Shown here piece by piece: positions 19,147 to 27,878 of a stretch of 64,000 nucleotides of DNA. The DNA comes from Brevundimonas sp. GTDB taxonomy: Bacteria; Pseudomonadota; Alphaproteobacteria; Caulobacterales; Caulobacteraceae. Below the pieces are notes generated by a model, which ran no database searches, was not told where the DNA came from, and saw only the letters and a program-made list of their open reading frames with translations. Numbering within the stretch: position 1 is the first letter of the stretch; each line of letters starts with the position of its first letter. Location: assembly GCF_016463485.1 (NCBI RefSeq), contig NZ_JAEMRD010000003.1, positions 1 to 64,000 on the forward strand. The letters run 5' to 3'. The translations under genes were made by a program, and so were the position numbers.

Positions 19147-19986
19147 ATGACACGTCTGGCCGGCAAGACTGCCGTCATCACAGGAGCCGGCTCGGGCATC
19201 GGCCGCGCCTCCGCCCTGAAGTTCGCAGCCGAGGGCGCGGCGGTCGCCGTCACCGATATTCTCGGCGACACCGCCGAGGCCGTCGCCGACGAAGTCCGGA
19301 CTGCAGGCGGCAAGGCGATCGCCTTCGCCGTCGACGTCGCCGACGACCGGGCCCTGAAGGACATGATCGACCGCACGATCGCCGACCTGGGTAAGCTGGA
19401 CATCCTGTTCAACAACGCCGTCAACACGGCGGCCGGCAAGCGCAAGCGCGACGTGGACTTCCTGCAGTTCGATCCCGCAGTTTTTCACGAGATCGTCCAG
19501 GTGAACGTGCTGGGAGGGGTGCTCGCGTCGAAATACGCCCTGCCCCATATGTTGGAGCGCGGCAGCGGCTGCATCCTGTTCACCTCCTCGACCAGTTCGC
19601 TGGGCGGCGACGTCGCGCAGTTCTCCTACGGCGCGTCCAAGGCGATGGTGAACTGGTACGTCAAGACGATCGCCACCAACTACGGAAAGCAGGGCATCCG
19701 CTGCAACGCGGTCATCCCCGGTGTGATCGAGACCCCGGCGATGAAAGCCTGGGCCAGCGCCGAGATGCACGCCGCATTCATGAAGCTGCAGAACACGCCC
19801 CGTCTGGGTCGCCCCGAGGACATCGCTAACCTGGCCGCCTATCTGGCGTCCGACGAGGCGGCCTTCATGAACGGAGGGCTCTACAAATGCGATGGCGGCA
19901 TGACCGCTCCCCTGCCCTTCGCCCAGCTTCAGCTCGACTACCTGATCCCCCGACACAAGCCGCCCGTCACGCCTGTGGGGGCCTGA
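19147..19986 (+). CDS. Short-chain dehydrogenase/reductase (SDR)
   Basis: The 279-aa classical SDR has the cofactor turn VITGAGSGIGRAS, the NNA motif (LFNNAVNTA), catalytic Ser in FTSSTSSLGG and Tyr-Lys in YGASKAMVN. It should interconvert an alcohol and a ketone with NAD(P)H in the cytoplasm. It lies 51 bp after the exported esterase and 3 bp before the tandem epoxide-hydrolase-like gene, which points to one operon. Substrate unknown. Confidence 0.88.
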   Translation: MTRLAGKTAVITGAGSGIGRASALKFAAEGAAVAVTDILGDTAEAVADEVRTAGGKAIAFAVDVADDRALKDMIDRTIADLGKLDILFNNAVNTAAGKRKRDVDFLQFDPAVFHEIVQVNVLGGVLASKYALPHMLERGSGCILFTSSTSSLGGDVAQFSYGASKAMVNWYVKTIATNYGKQGIRCNAVIPGVIETPAMKAWASAEMHAAFMKLQNTPRLGRPEDIANLAAYLASDEAAFMNGGLYKCDGGMTAPLPFAQLQLDYLIPRHKPPVTPVGA

Positions 19987-19989
19987 TCG

Positions 19990-20928
19990 ATGGGCGTACG
20001 ACAGGAAGACGCCGTTCAGGAAATGCTGGCGGCATGGAGCAGCAACGGCGCGATCGACATCGACCGTGTCGTCCAGGGTTTTGCCGACGACGCCCGTTGG
20101 ACCCTCTACATGCCGGACGGGCCGACACTGGTCGGACACGACGCCATCCGAGCCGAACTGGAGCGGCAGGCAACATACATCTCGGCCATTGAGACGGAGA
20201 TCGTGCTCGTCGCCTCAAGCGATGACATGGTGATCGCAGAGCGACACGATCGCTTCATGCGACACGGCAGGCCTGTCGAGCGATGGGTCGCAGGTGCCTT
20301 CGAACTGAACGCCGAAAGCCGCATCACGGCCTGGCGCGATTATTTCGACGGGCTGGATTTCGCACGGCAGGCCGGCGTTTCGCCGGACAGGCTTTCGGGC
20401 CTGGAGAGCCTTGACGCGCAGCCCGGTCTGGATCGCCGCCCCCCGGTCCCCGAAGCGACAGACGGGACCGGACTGTCGATGGCCCTGCATGCGCCGCAGG
20501 GGCCTCAGCAAGCGTTCGTCGAGGCCTTCTGCGAGGCCTGGGGTGACGGAACGCCGACCAGCCGGCCCGATGTCGATCGCATCATCGCGATGATGGCACC
20601 CGACGCCGAATGGCGGCTCTGGGTTCCCGGCGGGCCGCTGGTGGAGGGACGTCAGGCCCTAGCGGCCGAAATCACCCGCCAGATCGCCTATTCGGGCCAC
20701 AACCGGTGCAACACCGTCCACGCGGTCTCGAATGCGCGCGTCGTCATTCAGGAGCGATCCGACTGGGCCGTGCTGGTAGGGCGGCCCTGCCCGCATCAGA
20801 TGATCGCCATCTACGAGCTGGACGACGAGGGCCTGATCGTCCGCTGGCGGGAATATATCAACATGGCCGATCTGGATCGGAAGCGCGGGGTCAAGGCCGA
20901 AGTCGCCCACGTCGAGATCATTGCGTAA
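19990..20928 (+). CDS. Tandem limonene-epoxide-hydrolase/SnoaL-like protein
   Basis: The 312-aa protein consists of two NTF2-like domains, about residues 5-125 and 165-305. Each looks like a limonene-1,2-epoxide hydrolase unit, a family whose members are normally single domains of about 150 aa. The first has the R-x-D pair Arg85/Asp87 (ERHDRF) and Asp117 (WRDYFD), matching the Asp-Arg-Asp catalytic set. The second keeps Arg256/Asp258 (ERSDWA) but has Glu288 (WREYIN) in place of the last Asp. It could therefore be an intramolecular dimer with unequal sites. It starts 3 bp after the SDR. Function as epoxide hydrolase, cyclase or isomerase is inferred. Confidence 0.72.
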   Translation: MGVRQEDAVQEMLAAWSSNGAIDIDRVVQGFADDARWTLYMPDGPTLVGHDAIRAELERQATYISAIETEIVLVASSDDMVIAERHDRFMRHGRPVERWVAGAFELNAESRITAWRDYFDGLDFARQAGVSPDRLSGLESLDAQPGLDRRPPVPEATDGTGLSMALHAPQGPQQAFVEAFCEAWGDGTPTSRPDVDRIIAMMAPDAEWRLWVPGGPLVEGRQALAAEITRQIAYSGHNRCNTVHAVSNARVVIQERSDWAVLVGRPCPHQMIAIYELDDEGLIVRWREYINMADLDRKRGVKAEVAHVEIIA

Positions 20929-20959
20929 GTCACTTGACTTATGTTTTTCAGAAGATCAA

Positions 20960-20971
20960 TCTGAAGTCAGA
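20960..20971. promoter_or_regulatory. Palindrome TCTGA-AG-TCAGA (candidate operator)
   Basis: Both arms match the perfect site at 12330, and only the two central bases differ. It lies 183 bp upstream of the TonB receptor start at 21143 and just behind a possible -35 element (TTGACT at 20934). A second dyad, TTCAGA-N7-TCTGAA (20947-20965), overlaps it. Confidence 0.5.
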
Positions 20972-21142
20972 TCGCAATCAAGGATCAGGGCTCGCTACCA
21001 AGCTTCAGGGACCCGCCGCGCTTCGTCCAGTCGATGCAGACACGACAGTCCCCGCGCACGTGACGACATTCAAACCAGCTCGAACATCAAGGACGGCATA
21101 GACGGTCCTGAGCTGGCCAACATCATTTCCTTAGGGGGAAAC

Positions 21143-23383
21143 ATGGCTAGACATACCCTGTTCGCGGGAGCGAGCGCGCTTGCACTCATACTGTCATCGG
21201 CGGTCGGACCGAGCGCCGCCCAGGCCCAGGACCGCCCGGCACCGGCCGAGGAAGACCAGGCCTCCGCACTTGGCGACATCGTCGTCGTCGCACGCCGTTC
21301 CGAAGAACGCCTCCAGGACGTTCCGCTCAGCGTGACAGGGATCTCGGCGGAGGAGCTTGAAAGCCGCACGATCACGACCGGCACCGATCTCCAGAAGCTG
21401 GTTCCAACCCTCAGCGTCGGCGTCAGCATCTTCGGCGGGGCGCAGCAGTTCTCGCTGCGGGGTGTTCGCACCGGCGTGGTCAGCTATCTCAACGAGGTTC
21501 CCGTCAACGCCGTCCTGGCCGATCAGATGCTGTGGGACCTGGCCTCGATCCAGGCCGTCTCCGGCCCCCAGGGCACCCTGTTCGGCAAGAACAGCACCGG
21601 CGGTGCCGTCCTTTTCGTGCAGAACACGCCGACGGACGAATTCGAAGGCTACCTCGAAGGGCGGGTCGGCAGCTACAACCTGTATGAAGGCACGGCCGTC
21701 GTGAACCTGCCTGTCAACGACATGCTCGCCCTGCGCTTCGGGGCCCGCGTGACCCGGCGTGACGGGCTCATCGACAACCTGACCGGCCCGGACCTTCAGA
21801 AGCTGGACCACCGGTCGCTTCGGTTCTCGGCCCGGTTCACCCCCAATGAATATCTGAGCAACGTCACGACCTTCAACCTCGCGGATCGAGACGACACGCC
21901 CTACGCCCAGATCAGTGGTGCCGGCCCGGGGACTCCGACCTGCCCGACGGCCCTGCCGGCCTGCATCTACGGCGCGGCCTACGGAGTCGAACTGGCCGCC
22001 CAGCGCACGCGCGGCATTCGCACCGTGTCCATCCCGCTGAACGCCAGCCAGACAGCGACGCCCTGGCAGTTCACCAACGTGCTGAGCGGCTATTTCGGAT
22101 CGGTCACGGCCAAATACATCTTCGGCTACCAGAAGAACGAGGACCGCCAGTTCACCAGCCAGCTGTCGATCCCCCTGCCCGTCATCATCGGCCTGAACGA
22201 CAACGAGACCAGCCTGACGACACATGAAGCCCAGCTGCTGGGGACCGCGTTCGGTGAGCGACTGTCCTGGGTCACCGGCCTTTATTCGTCGGCCAGCGAT
22301 GTGAACAACTTCAACGCCTATCTGTTGTTCGCGCCGGTAGGCACGCCTCACAACATCAATACGACCCAGCAAACTGGCGGCAACACCACCACCGATTCCT
22401 GGGCTGCCTATGCCCAGGGCACCCTGGCGGTCACAGATCGCCTGAACCTGACGGCCGGCATCCGCTACACCGAGGACGATGTGAAGACGGCCCAGTTCGG
22501 ATTCAGCCCCGGCCTGCGCTGCAATCTTCCTGCGGCCCTGCCCAGCGTGAACATCGCCACCTGCACCCAGCGGATCGCCGCCCAGACGGACGCGGTGACC
22601 TACAATCTGTCGGTCGATTTCAAGGCCACCGACGACGTGTTGCTGTATGCGACCACGCGCAAGGGTTACAACGCCGGCGGCTTCAACGCCAATATCAACG
22701 ATCCCGATCTGGAGGTCGTGCGGCCCGAGTTCATCACCGACTACGAGGCCGGTCTGAAGGCGGACTGGAGCCTGGGCAGCATGCCGATCCGGACCAACCT
22801 GTCGGCCTTCTACGCCGAATACACCGACATCCAGCGCACCACCTCACTGCTGTTCCAGAACCTGGTCGTGACCGGCAACTTCAACGCCGCCGAAGCGACC
22901 ATCTATGGCGGGCAGATCGAACTTCTGGCGCGGCCGCTGGAGCCCCTGACGATCCAGGCCTCCTACGGCTACCTGCACACCCAATACGACAGCTATCAGA
23001 ACGCCATCCTCGGCGACGTCAGCGGCAACCGCTTTGCCCAGGCACCCCAGGATTCGGTGAACCTGTCGGCGACCTGGCGTCACCCGCTCAGCGTCGGCGA
23101 ACTGGTCGGCCAGATCGGCTATGCCTACATCAGCGAGGTCGCCTTCGCCGACGATAACCTGACGACACCCGGCAATATCGCCCCGGCCTATGGCCTGATC
23201 GACGCGCGGCTGGACTGGAAGGACGTCGGCGGTCGCGGCATCGATCTGGGCGTCTACGTCAAGAACGCGACCGACGAAGATTACCTGCTGAACACCACCG
23301 ACCGGACGACCCCGTTCGGCTTCCAGTCCCAGCTTTATGGCGACCCGCGGACCTTCGGCTTTGAAGTTCGCTACGCGCTTTAG
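21143..23383 (+). CDS. TonB-dependent outer-membrane receptor
   Basis: The 746-aa receptor has a signal peptide (LFAGASALALILSSAVGPSA). The plug begins LGDIVVVARRSEERLQDVP and holds SGPQGTLFGKNSTGGAV, and the barrel ends in TFGFEVRYAL. The track start at 20921 adds 74 non-signal residues. The ATG at 21143 sits behind TAGGGGGAA. A strong terminator follows the stop, so it is mostly transcribed alone. The candidate operator at 20960 suggests substrate-controlled expression. Cargo unknown. Confidence 0.9.
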   Translation: MARHTLFAGASALALILSSAVGPSAAQAQDRPAPAEEDQASALGDIVVVARRSEERLQDVPLSVTGISAEELESRTITTGTDLQKLVPTLSVGVSIFGGAQQFSLRGVRTGVVSYLNEVPVNAVLADQMLWDLASIQAVSGPQGTLFGKNSTGGAVLFVQNTPTDEFEGYLEGRVGSYNLYEGTAVVNLPVNDMLALRFGARVTRRDGLIDNLTGPDLQKLDHRSLRFSARFTPNEYLSNVTTFNLADRDDTPYAQISGAGPGTPTCPTALPACIYGAAYGVELAAQRTRGIRTVSIPLNASQTATPWQFTNVLSGYFGSVTAKYIFGYQKNEDRQFTSQLSIPLPVIIGLNDNETSLTTHEAQLLGTAFGERLSWVTGLYSSASDVNNFNAYLLFAPVGTPHNINTTQQTGGNTTTDSWAAYAQGTLAVTDRLNLTAGIRYTEDDVKTAQFGFSPGLRCNLPAALPSVNIATCTQRIAAQTDAVTYNLSVDFKATDDVLLYATTRKGYNAGGFNANINDPDLEVVRPEFITDYEAGLKADWSLGSMPIRTNLSAFYAEYTDIQRTTSLLFQNLVVTGNFNAAEATIYGGQIELLARPLEPLTIQASYGYLHTQYDSYQNAILGDVSGNRFAQAPQDSVNLSATWRHPLSVGELVGQIGYAYISEVAFADDNLTTPGNIAPAYGLIDARLDWKDVGGRGIDLGVYVKNATDEDYLLNTTDRTTPFGFQSQLYGDPRTFGFEVRYAL

Positions 23384-23401
23384 ACCCCACCACCCCGCCT
23401 G

Positions 23402-23441
23402 CCGCTCCCGGCCCACGCACCGGGAGCGGACTTTTCTTTTT
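23402..23441 (+). terminator. Strong intrinsic terminator after the TonB receptor
   Basis: A perfect 10-bp stem, CCGCTCCCGG with CCGGGAGCGG, has an 8-base loop and is followed by ACTTTTCTTTTT. It separates the receptor from the SDR/MFS genes that begin only 32 bp later. Confidence 0.9.
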
Positions 23442-23472
23442 CGCGTGAGCGACCCCATTGAAAGAGTCGGCA

Positions 23473-24300
23473 ATGATTGACGAAAGCCGGCGAGATCCGA
23501 CCTTTGTCTCGAAATACGGTCCCTGGGTGCTGGTCAGCGGCGCTTCGGAGGGAACGGGTGCGGAACTGGCAACCCTCGCTGCGGCCAAGGGCTGCAACGT
23601 GGTGCTGGTGGCACGACGGCTGGACAAGCTGGACACTCTGGCCACGACATTGCGCGATCGGTTCGGTGTCGAGGTCGTGACGCAGTCGCTGGACCTGACC
23701 GTCGCCGACGGTGCCGCTCGGCTTCAGGCCTGTGCTGACGGACTTGACCTTGGCCTGGTGATCTTCAACGCGGGCGGCGACAACGTCGGCGGCCCCTTTC
23801 TGGCCAAGCCCTACTCCGAGTGGCGACAACTGCTTCAACGCAACATCGACATGCTGACCGAGGCCTGCCACCGCTTCGCCACGGCTTTCGTCGCCAAAGG
23901 TCGCGGAGGGATCGTCATCATCGGATCGGAGGCGGCGTTCCAGGGCACGGGTCGGCTGGCGCTCTATTCCGCGACCAAGGGCTATGCCCTGAACCTGGGC
24001 GAAAGCCTGTGGCGCGAGCTGAAACCCAGGGGGGTCGATGTCCTCAACGTCCTGATCGGTGCGACCGATACGCCCAAGCTGCGCACCGTGTTCGAGAAGA
24101 ACAATCTGTCGCCGGACGCCGTACCGCTGACCCTGGCCGAAGATGTCGCGCGCGTCGCACTCGACCACCTCGGCGATGGGCCGACGGTGGTCCTGGACGC
24201 CCTGGACGACGACGAAAATCCGATGCTGTCACGACGCCTTCGGCGCGAGCGGGTCGTGTACCACAGCGAATTCCTGAATCACTTCTATGGGCCGGAATGA
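23473..24300 (+). CDS. Short-chain dehydrogenase/reductase (SDR)
   Basis: The 275-aa SDR has VLVSGASEGTGAELA at the cofactor turn, FNAGGDN in place of the usual NNAG, catalytic Ser in IIGSEAAF and Tyr-Lys in YSATKGYALN. The cofactor motif and C-terminus resemble the NADP-dependent ketone-reductase type. The ATG at 23473 is preferred to the TTG at 23458. It begins soon after the receptor's terminator, and the next SDR starts 4 bp after its stop. Substrate unknown. Confidence 0.85.
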   Translation: MIDESRRDPTFVSKYGPWVLVSGASEGTGAELATLAAAKGCNVVLVARRLDKLDTLATTLRDRFGVEVVTQSLDLTVADGAARLQACADGLDLGLVIFNAGGDNVGGPFLAKPYSEWRQLLQRNIDMLTEACHRFATAFVAKGRGGIVIIGSEAAFQGTGRLALYSATKGYALNLGESLWRELKPRGVDVLNVLIGATDTPKLRTVFEKNNLSPDAVPLTLAEDVARVALDHLGDGPTVVLDALDDDENPMLSRRLRRERVVYHSEFLNHFYGPE

Positions 24301-24304
24301 CGCC

Positions 24305-25105
24305 ATGAGACGGCTTGAGGGCAAGATCGCCATCGTCACGGGCGGGGCCGGCGGCATAGGCTCGGCGACCGCGAGGAGGCTGACGTCCGAGGGCGCAATC
24401 ACGATGATCGCAGACCATGATCTTGAGAGGGCGCAGACTGTGGCGGGCGCGATCGGCCACAGAGCCACCGCGGCCTTCTACGACGCTGAGAAGACCGAAA
24501 CGGTCGAGGCCCTCGTCGCTTCCACCGTGGCGCAATTCGGTCGTCTGGACATTTTTCTGAACAACGCTGCGATCACGACGCCGCAGATCCAGAAGGACGA
24601 CACGACGGCGGTCGATATCGCGTTCGAGACCTGGGACCGGGTCATGGCGGTCAACCTGCGCGGCTATCTGGCCGGCTGCAAATATGCGGTTCCGGCCATG
24701 CTGAAGACCGGGGGTGGCGCGATCGTCAACACCGCTTCGGGGTCTGGGCTGGTCGGCGACCTGTCGCGGATCGCCTATGGAACCTCCAAGGCGGGTGTCA
24801 TCGCCCTGACCCGTTCGGTCGCCACCCAGTACGGACGACAGGGCATCCGCTGCAACGCGGTCGCCCCCGGCCTGATCCTGACCGAGGCGGCCAGGGACGG
24901 GGTGCCCGAACTGATCGAGATGATCCAGAACCACGTCCTGACGCCGCGCCTCGGCACGCCGGAGGATGTCGCCGCCGTGGTCGCCTTCCTGGCGTCCGAG
25001 GACGCGGGCTTCATCAACGGCGAGACCATCGTCTGCAACGGCGGCTCGCTCGCGCATCAGCCTCATACCCACGACCTGGCGCAGTATCTGGAAGGGCGTC
25101 ACTGA
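24305..25105 (+). CDS. Short-chain dehydrogenase/reductase (SDR)
   Basis: The 266-aa classical SDR shows IVTGGAGGIGSATARR, FLNNAAI, a Ser in NTASGSGLVGD and Tyr-Lys in YGTSKAGVI. The ATG at 24305 avoids overlap with the preceding SDR. The track start at 24287 would overlap it by 14 bp. Its stop overlaps the start of the MFS gene by one base (TGATG), a sign of translational coupling and a shared operon. Confidence 0.87.
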   Translation: MRRLEGKIAIVTGGAGGIGSATARRLTSEGAITMIADHDLERAQTVAGAIGHRATAAFYDAEKTETVEALVASTVAQFGRLDIFLNNAAITTPQIQKDDTTAVDIAFETWDRVMAVNLRGYLAGCKYAVPAMLKTGGGAIVNTASGSGLVGDLSRIAYGTSKAGVIALTRSVATQYGRQGIRCNAVAPGLILTEAARDGVPELIEMIQNHVLTPRLGTPEDVAAVVAFLASEDAGFINGETIVCNGGSLAHQPHTHDLAQYLEGRH

Positions 25106-26448
25106 TGTCGGACACGTTGATCGCCCCTGCTGCAAAGGTGCCGGGCAAACACTATCGCTGGCTGGTGCTGGCCGTGCTGACCGCCGTGCATTCCACGCAC
25201 CACATCGACCGCAACGTCCTGTCGGTCGTGGTCGAGCCGATCCGTCAGGAGTTCGGGTTGAGCGACAGCCAGATGGGGATGCTGGGCAGCCTGGGATACG
25301 CCCTGGCCTTCGCCATAGCCGCGATCCCTATGGGCTATCTCGTCGACCGGGTGAACCGCCGGAATATGCTGGTCGGCATTCTGGCGCTGTGGAGCATCAT
25401 GACGGCGGTCTGCGCCTCGGCCAATTCCTATGTGCAGTTACTGCTGGCGCGGATGGGGGTCGGCATCGCCGAGGCCGGCGGAGCCCCGACCGCCATGTCG
25501 ATGGTCTCGGACTATTTCCCGCCCAAGCAGCGATCGACCGCCATCGGCATCTGGTACCTGAGTTCGGCCATAGGCACCGGCATCATCTTCCTGGTCGGAG
25601 GCATCCTGGCTCAGTCGTTCGGCTGGCGGACCGTGTTTCTGGTCGCGGGGATCCCCGGGCTGGTGATGGGGGTGATCCTGTTCCTCGTCGTGCGCGAGCC
25701 CCGGCGCGGGGGATCGGAGGTCATCGTCGTCGATACGCCAGAGGCCAGCCCCGAAGCCATCCCTGCGCCGTCTGCCGACGAGGCGGAGAAGGCCGCGACG
25801 CTCAGCGAAGCGTTCGCCTATGTGCTCCGCCGTCCCGCCATTCTCAGCATGATGGCCGGGATCGTTCTGGCCGCAGCGATGAGCTCGGCGTTCGCCCTTT
25901 GGTCGGTGTCGTTCCTGGTCCGCGTCCACCAGATGCCCCTGGCCCTGGCCGGGGTGTCGATCGCCGTCGCCTTCACGGTTTTCGGGATCGTCATCCCCCT
26001 GATCTCGGGACTGATGGGTGACCGGCTATCGAACTCGAAACAGGGCCACCGGCCGGAGCGTCTGGCCCTGCTCAGCGCCACCACAATGACCGGCGTGGTC
26101 ATCTGTGGGGTCGCCGCCGCCCTGTCGGGCAGCGCGGTGATGGCGGTGGCCATGATGTGCCTGTGGTGCGGACTGATGCTGGCCCACAACGGACCGGCCA
26201 ATGCGCTGGTGCTCAGCTTGCTGCGTCCCCGGATGCGCGGCGTCGTTGTGGCGACCTTGCAGACGGTCGCGACCGTCGTGGGCACAGGCCTTGGCCCATT
26301 CCTGGTCGGCGTGCTCAGCGACGTCTACGGCGGCCCGAACTCACTGCGCTGGGCCATCATGACCGGCATGTCGCTGAACGTCGTGGCGGTGTTGTGCTTC
26401 CTGAATGCGGCCCGGACGGCGCGCCGGGATTCCCTGCTGGACGGCTGA
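25105..26448 (+). CDS. MFS transporter
   Basis: The 447-aa membrane protein has about 12 hydrophobic segments. It carries the MFS loop signature GYLVDRVNRRNMLVG after helix 2 and HHIDRNVLSVVVEPIR in the first helix, as in MFS proteins related to organic and aromatic acid transport. It is translationally coupled to the SDR upstream. It probably moves the substrate or a pathway intermediate across the inner membrane. Direction is not shown. Confidence 0.88.
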   Translation: MSDTLIAPAAKVPGKHYRWLVLAVLTAVHSTHHIDRNVLSVVVEPIRQEFGLSDSQMGMLGSLGYALAFAIAAIPMGYLVDRVNRRNMLVGILALWSIMTAVCASANSYVQLLLARMGVGIAEAGGAPTAMSMVSDYFPPKQRSTAIGIWYLSSAIGTGIIFLVGGILAQSFGWRTVFLVAGIPGLVMGVILFLVVREPRRGGSEVIVVDTPEASPEAIPAPSADEAEKAATLSEAFAYVLRRPAILSMMAGIVLAAAMSSAFALWSVSFLVRVHQMPLALAGVSIAVAFTVFGIVIPLISGLMGDRLSNSKQGHRPERLALLSATTMTGVVICGVAAALSGSAVMAVAMMCLWCGLMLAHNGPANALVLSLLRPRMRGVVVATLQTVATVVGTGLGPFLVGVLSDVYGGPNSLRWAIMTGMSLNVVAVLCFLNAARTARRDSLLDG

Positions 26449-26495
26449 ACCATTCTCCGGTTTAACTAAACAAAGATAGGGAAACTGTTCAGGAT

Positions 26496-27530
26496 ATGCG
26501 CACGTTCAACCGGACGATGCCGCGTGCCGACTTCAACTATCAGGTGCTGGTCGCACCGATGGAGGTCAGCGCCCCGGCCATGAACGACACACGGGGCTTC
26601 TTCGGCCTGGTGATGAACAAGACCATGCCCTACGGCGTGCTGAGGGATGCGGAGGGCCATCTGTACGCCCCCGTCCGCGCCCTGATGGCACCGACCGGCA
26701 CGCCCAATCCGACCACCTTCTTCTATCAGTCCACGCGGCTGGGCGAAGACACCCTGGTCATGGACCGGCCACGCATGGCGGCCCAGGCCCAGACCGCCCT
26801 GCCCGTCCAGACGCTGGAAGGCGACACGGTCGTCTGGCGCTCGCCCGACACCGACGCGGGCAACACCTGGCGGGTCACCGCCTCGGCCGAGCGGTTCACC
26901 TGGACCGAGGACGGGCTGTTCGAGATCAGCGGCAAGCTGCTGGGTGTCGGGATGCAGTGGTATCTGCCCGGCGTCGACTGGGGCACCTTCTACACCGCCC
27001 AGATCTATGAGGTCAGCGGCGTCTGCGACGGCCATCAGGTCAAGGGCGTCATCTCGCTGGATCAGGCCTATCTCGCCGAGGGCGGCGCGATCCACTACAA
27101 GAAAGACCTGATCGTCAACAACGGCATGCACGTCATCTGGTGGAATTTCGCCACCGTGTACGAGGACGGCACGTTCGACGTGGGTTCGTTTTGCGTCGGC
27201 CACGAAATGCTGGGCTACGCCATCTTCCAGAACGAGAAGGGCGAGATCCGCACCACGACCAAGATCGAGGGTGTCTCCCACCATCCCGACGGCGACTATT
27301 TCTGTGACACGGCCCGCATCATTCTCGACGACAGCGAGGAATGGGAGTTCCTGCCCGATCCCAAGGGCCGGATGGTCAGCTTCCTGGGCGGATTTCCGAT
27401 CACGGCCCAACAGGAGGGCCGCTGGCGTCGCGTCGGCGACACGCGTGTTCCATCCCACTGGCTGGGCTGGGGCGAGACCGACAGGCGCAACGGGACGTCG
27501 CGCAATGTCCGGGGATCGGACATCGCATGA
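26496..27530 (+). CDS. Unknown protein, possibly CrtC/AttH-like beta-barrel fold
   Basis: The 344-aa protein has no signal peptide and no family I can name firmly. It is rich in Trp, Tyr and acidic beta-strand-like segments (VGMQWYLPGVDWGTFY, GMHVIWWNFATVYEDG, KIEGVSHHPDGDY). This pattern recalls the lipocalin-like hydroxyneurosporene synthase (CrtC/AttH) group that binds hydrophobic ligands. Its stop overlaps the SnoaL-like gene by 4 bases (ATGA), and a CrtI-like flavoprotein follows. The three look like one functional unit acting on a lipophilic substrate. Function is not known. Confidence 0.5.
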   Translation: MRTFNRTMPRADFNYQVLVAPMEVSAPAMNDTRGFFGLVMNKTMPYGVLRDAEGHLYAPVRALMAPTGTPNPTTFFYQSTRLGEDTLVMDRPRMAAQAQTALPVQTLEGDTVVWRSPDTDAGNTWRVTASAERFTWTEDGLFEISGKLLGVGMQWYLPGVDWGTFYTAQIYEVSGVCDGHQVKGVISLDQAYLAEGGAIHYKKDLIVNNGMHVIWWNFATVYEDGTFDVGSFCVGHEMLGYAIFQNEKGEIRTTTKIEGVSHHPDGDYFCDTARIILDDSEEWEFLPDPKGRMVSFLGGFPITAQQEGRWRRVGDTRVPSHWLGWGETDRRNGTSRNVRGSDIA

Positions 27531-27877
27531 CCATCTCAAAGACCGAGATCGAACGCTTTCTGCACGGCCAGCTCGACGCCTGGAATGCCCATGACCGCGA
27601 GGCCTTCTTCGGCTTCTATCGCGAGTTCGGGCGGAACGGTCTGACCATCGACTACGTCGGCAAGCCACGCCGCGACGCCATGGAAATCCTCGAAACCATG
27701 TGGGCCGACCACAATCTGCGGATGCGGCTGGAGGCGGTGAAGGCGGTGATCAACGGGCACGAAGCGGCCTGTCATCACCGCAACCATATCGAGGCCGCCA
27801 ATGTCGTGATCGAGACGATGGAGCTCTACGACTTCGGCGACGGAACCCTGTCGATCCGCTACTTCATCGACGCCTGA
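27527..27877 (+). CDS. SnoaL/NTF2-like protein
   Basis: The 116-aa protein matches the size of single NTF2-like domains. It opens with a helical stretch (IERFLHGQLDAWNAHDREAFF), followed by strands including HRNHIEAANVVIETMELYDF. Members may be isomerases, cyclases, hydrolases or ligand binders. The track starts this frame at 27341, inside the previous gene. The ATG at 27527 overlaps the previous stop as ATGA, which settles the start. The next gene begins one base after its stop. Confidence 0.7.
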   Translation: MTISKTEIERFLHGQLDAWNAHDREAFFGFYREFGRNGLTIDYVGKPRRDAMEILETMWADHNLRMRLEAVKAVINGHEAACHHRNHIEAANVVIETMELYDFGDGTLSIRYFIDA

Positions 27878-27878
27878 T

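Noticed and set aside
18421-20139. 572-aa minus-strand ORF
   Set aside because: It covers the reverse of the esterase and SDR genes and has shadow composition with no family motifs.
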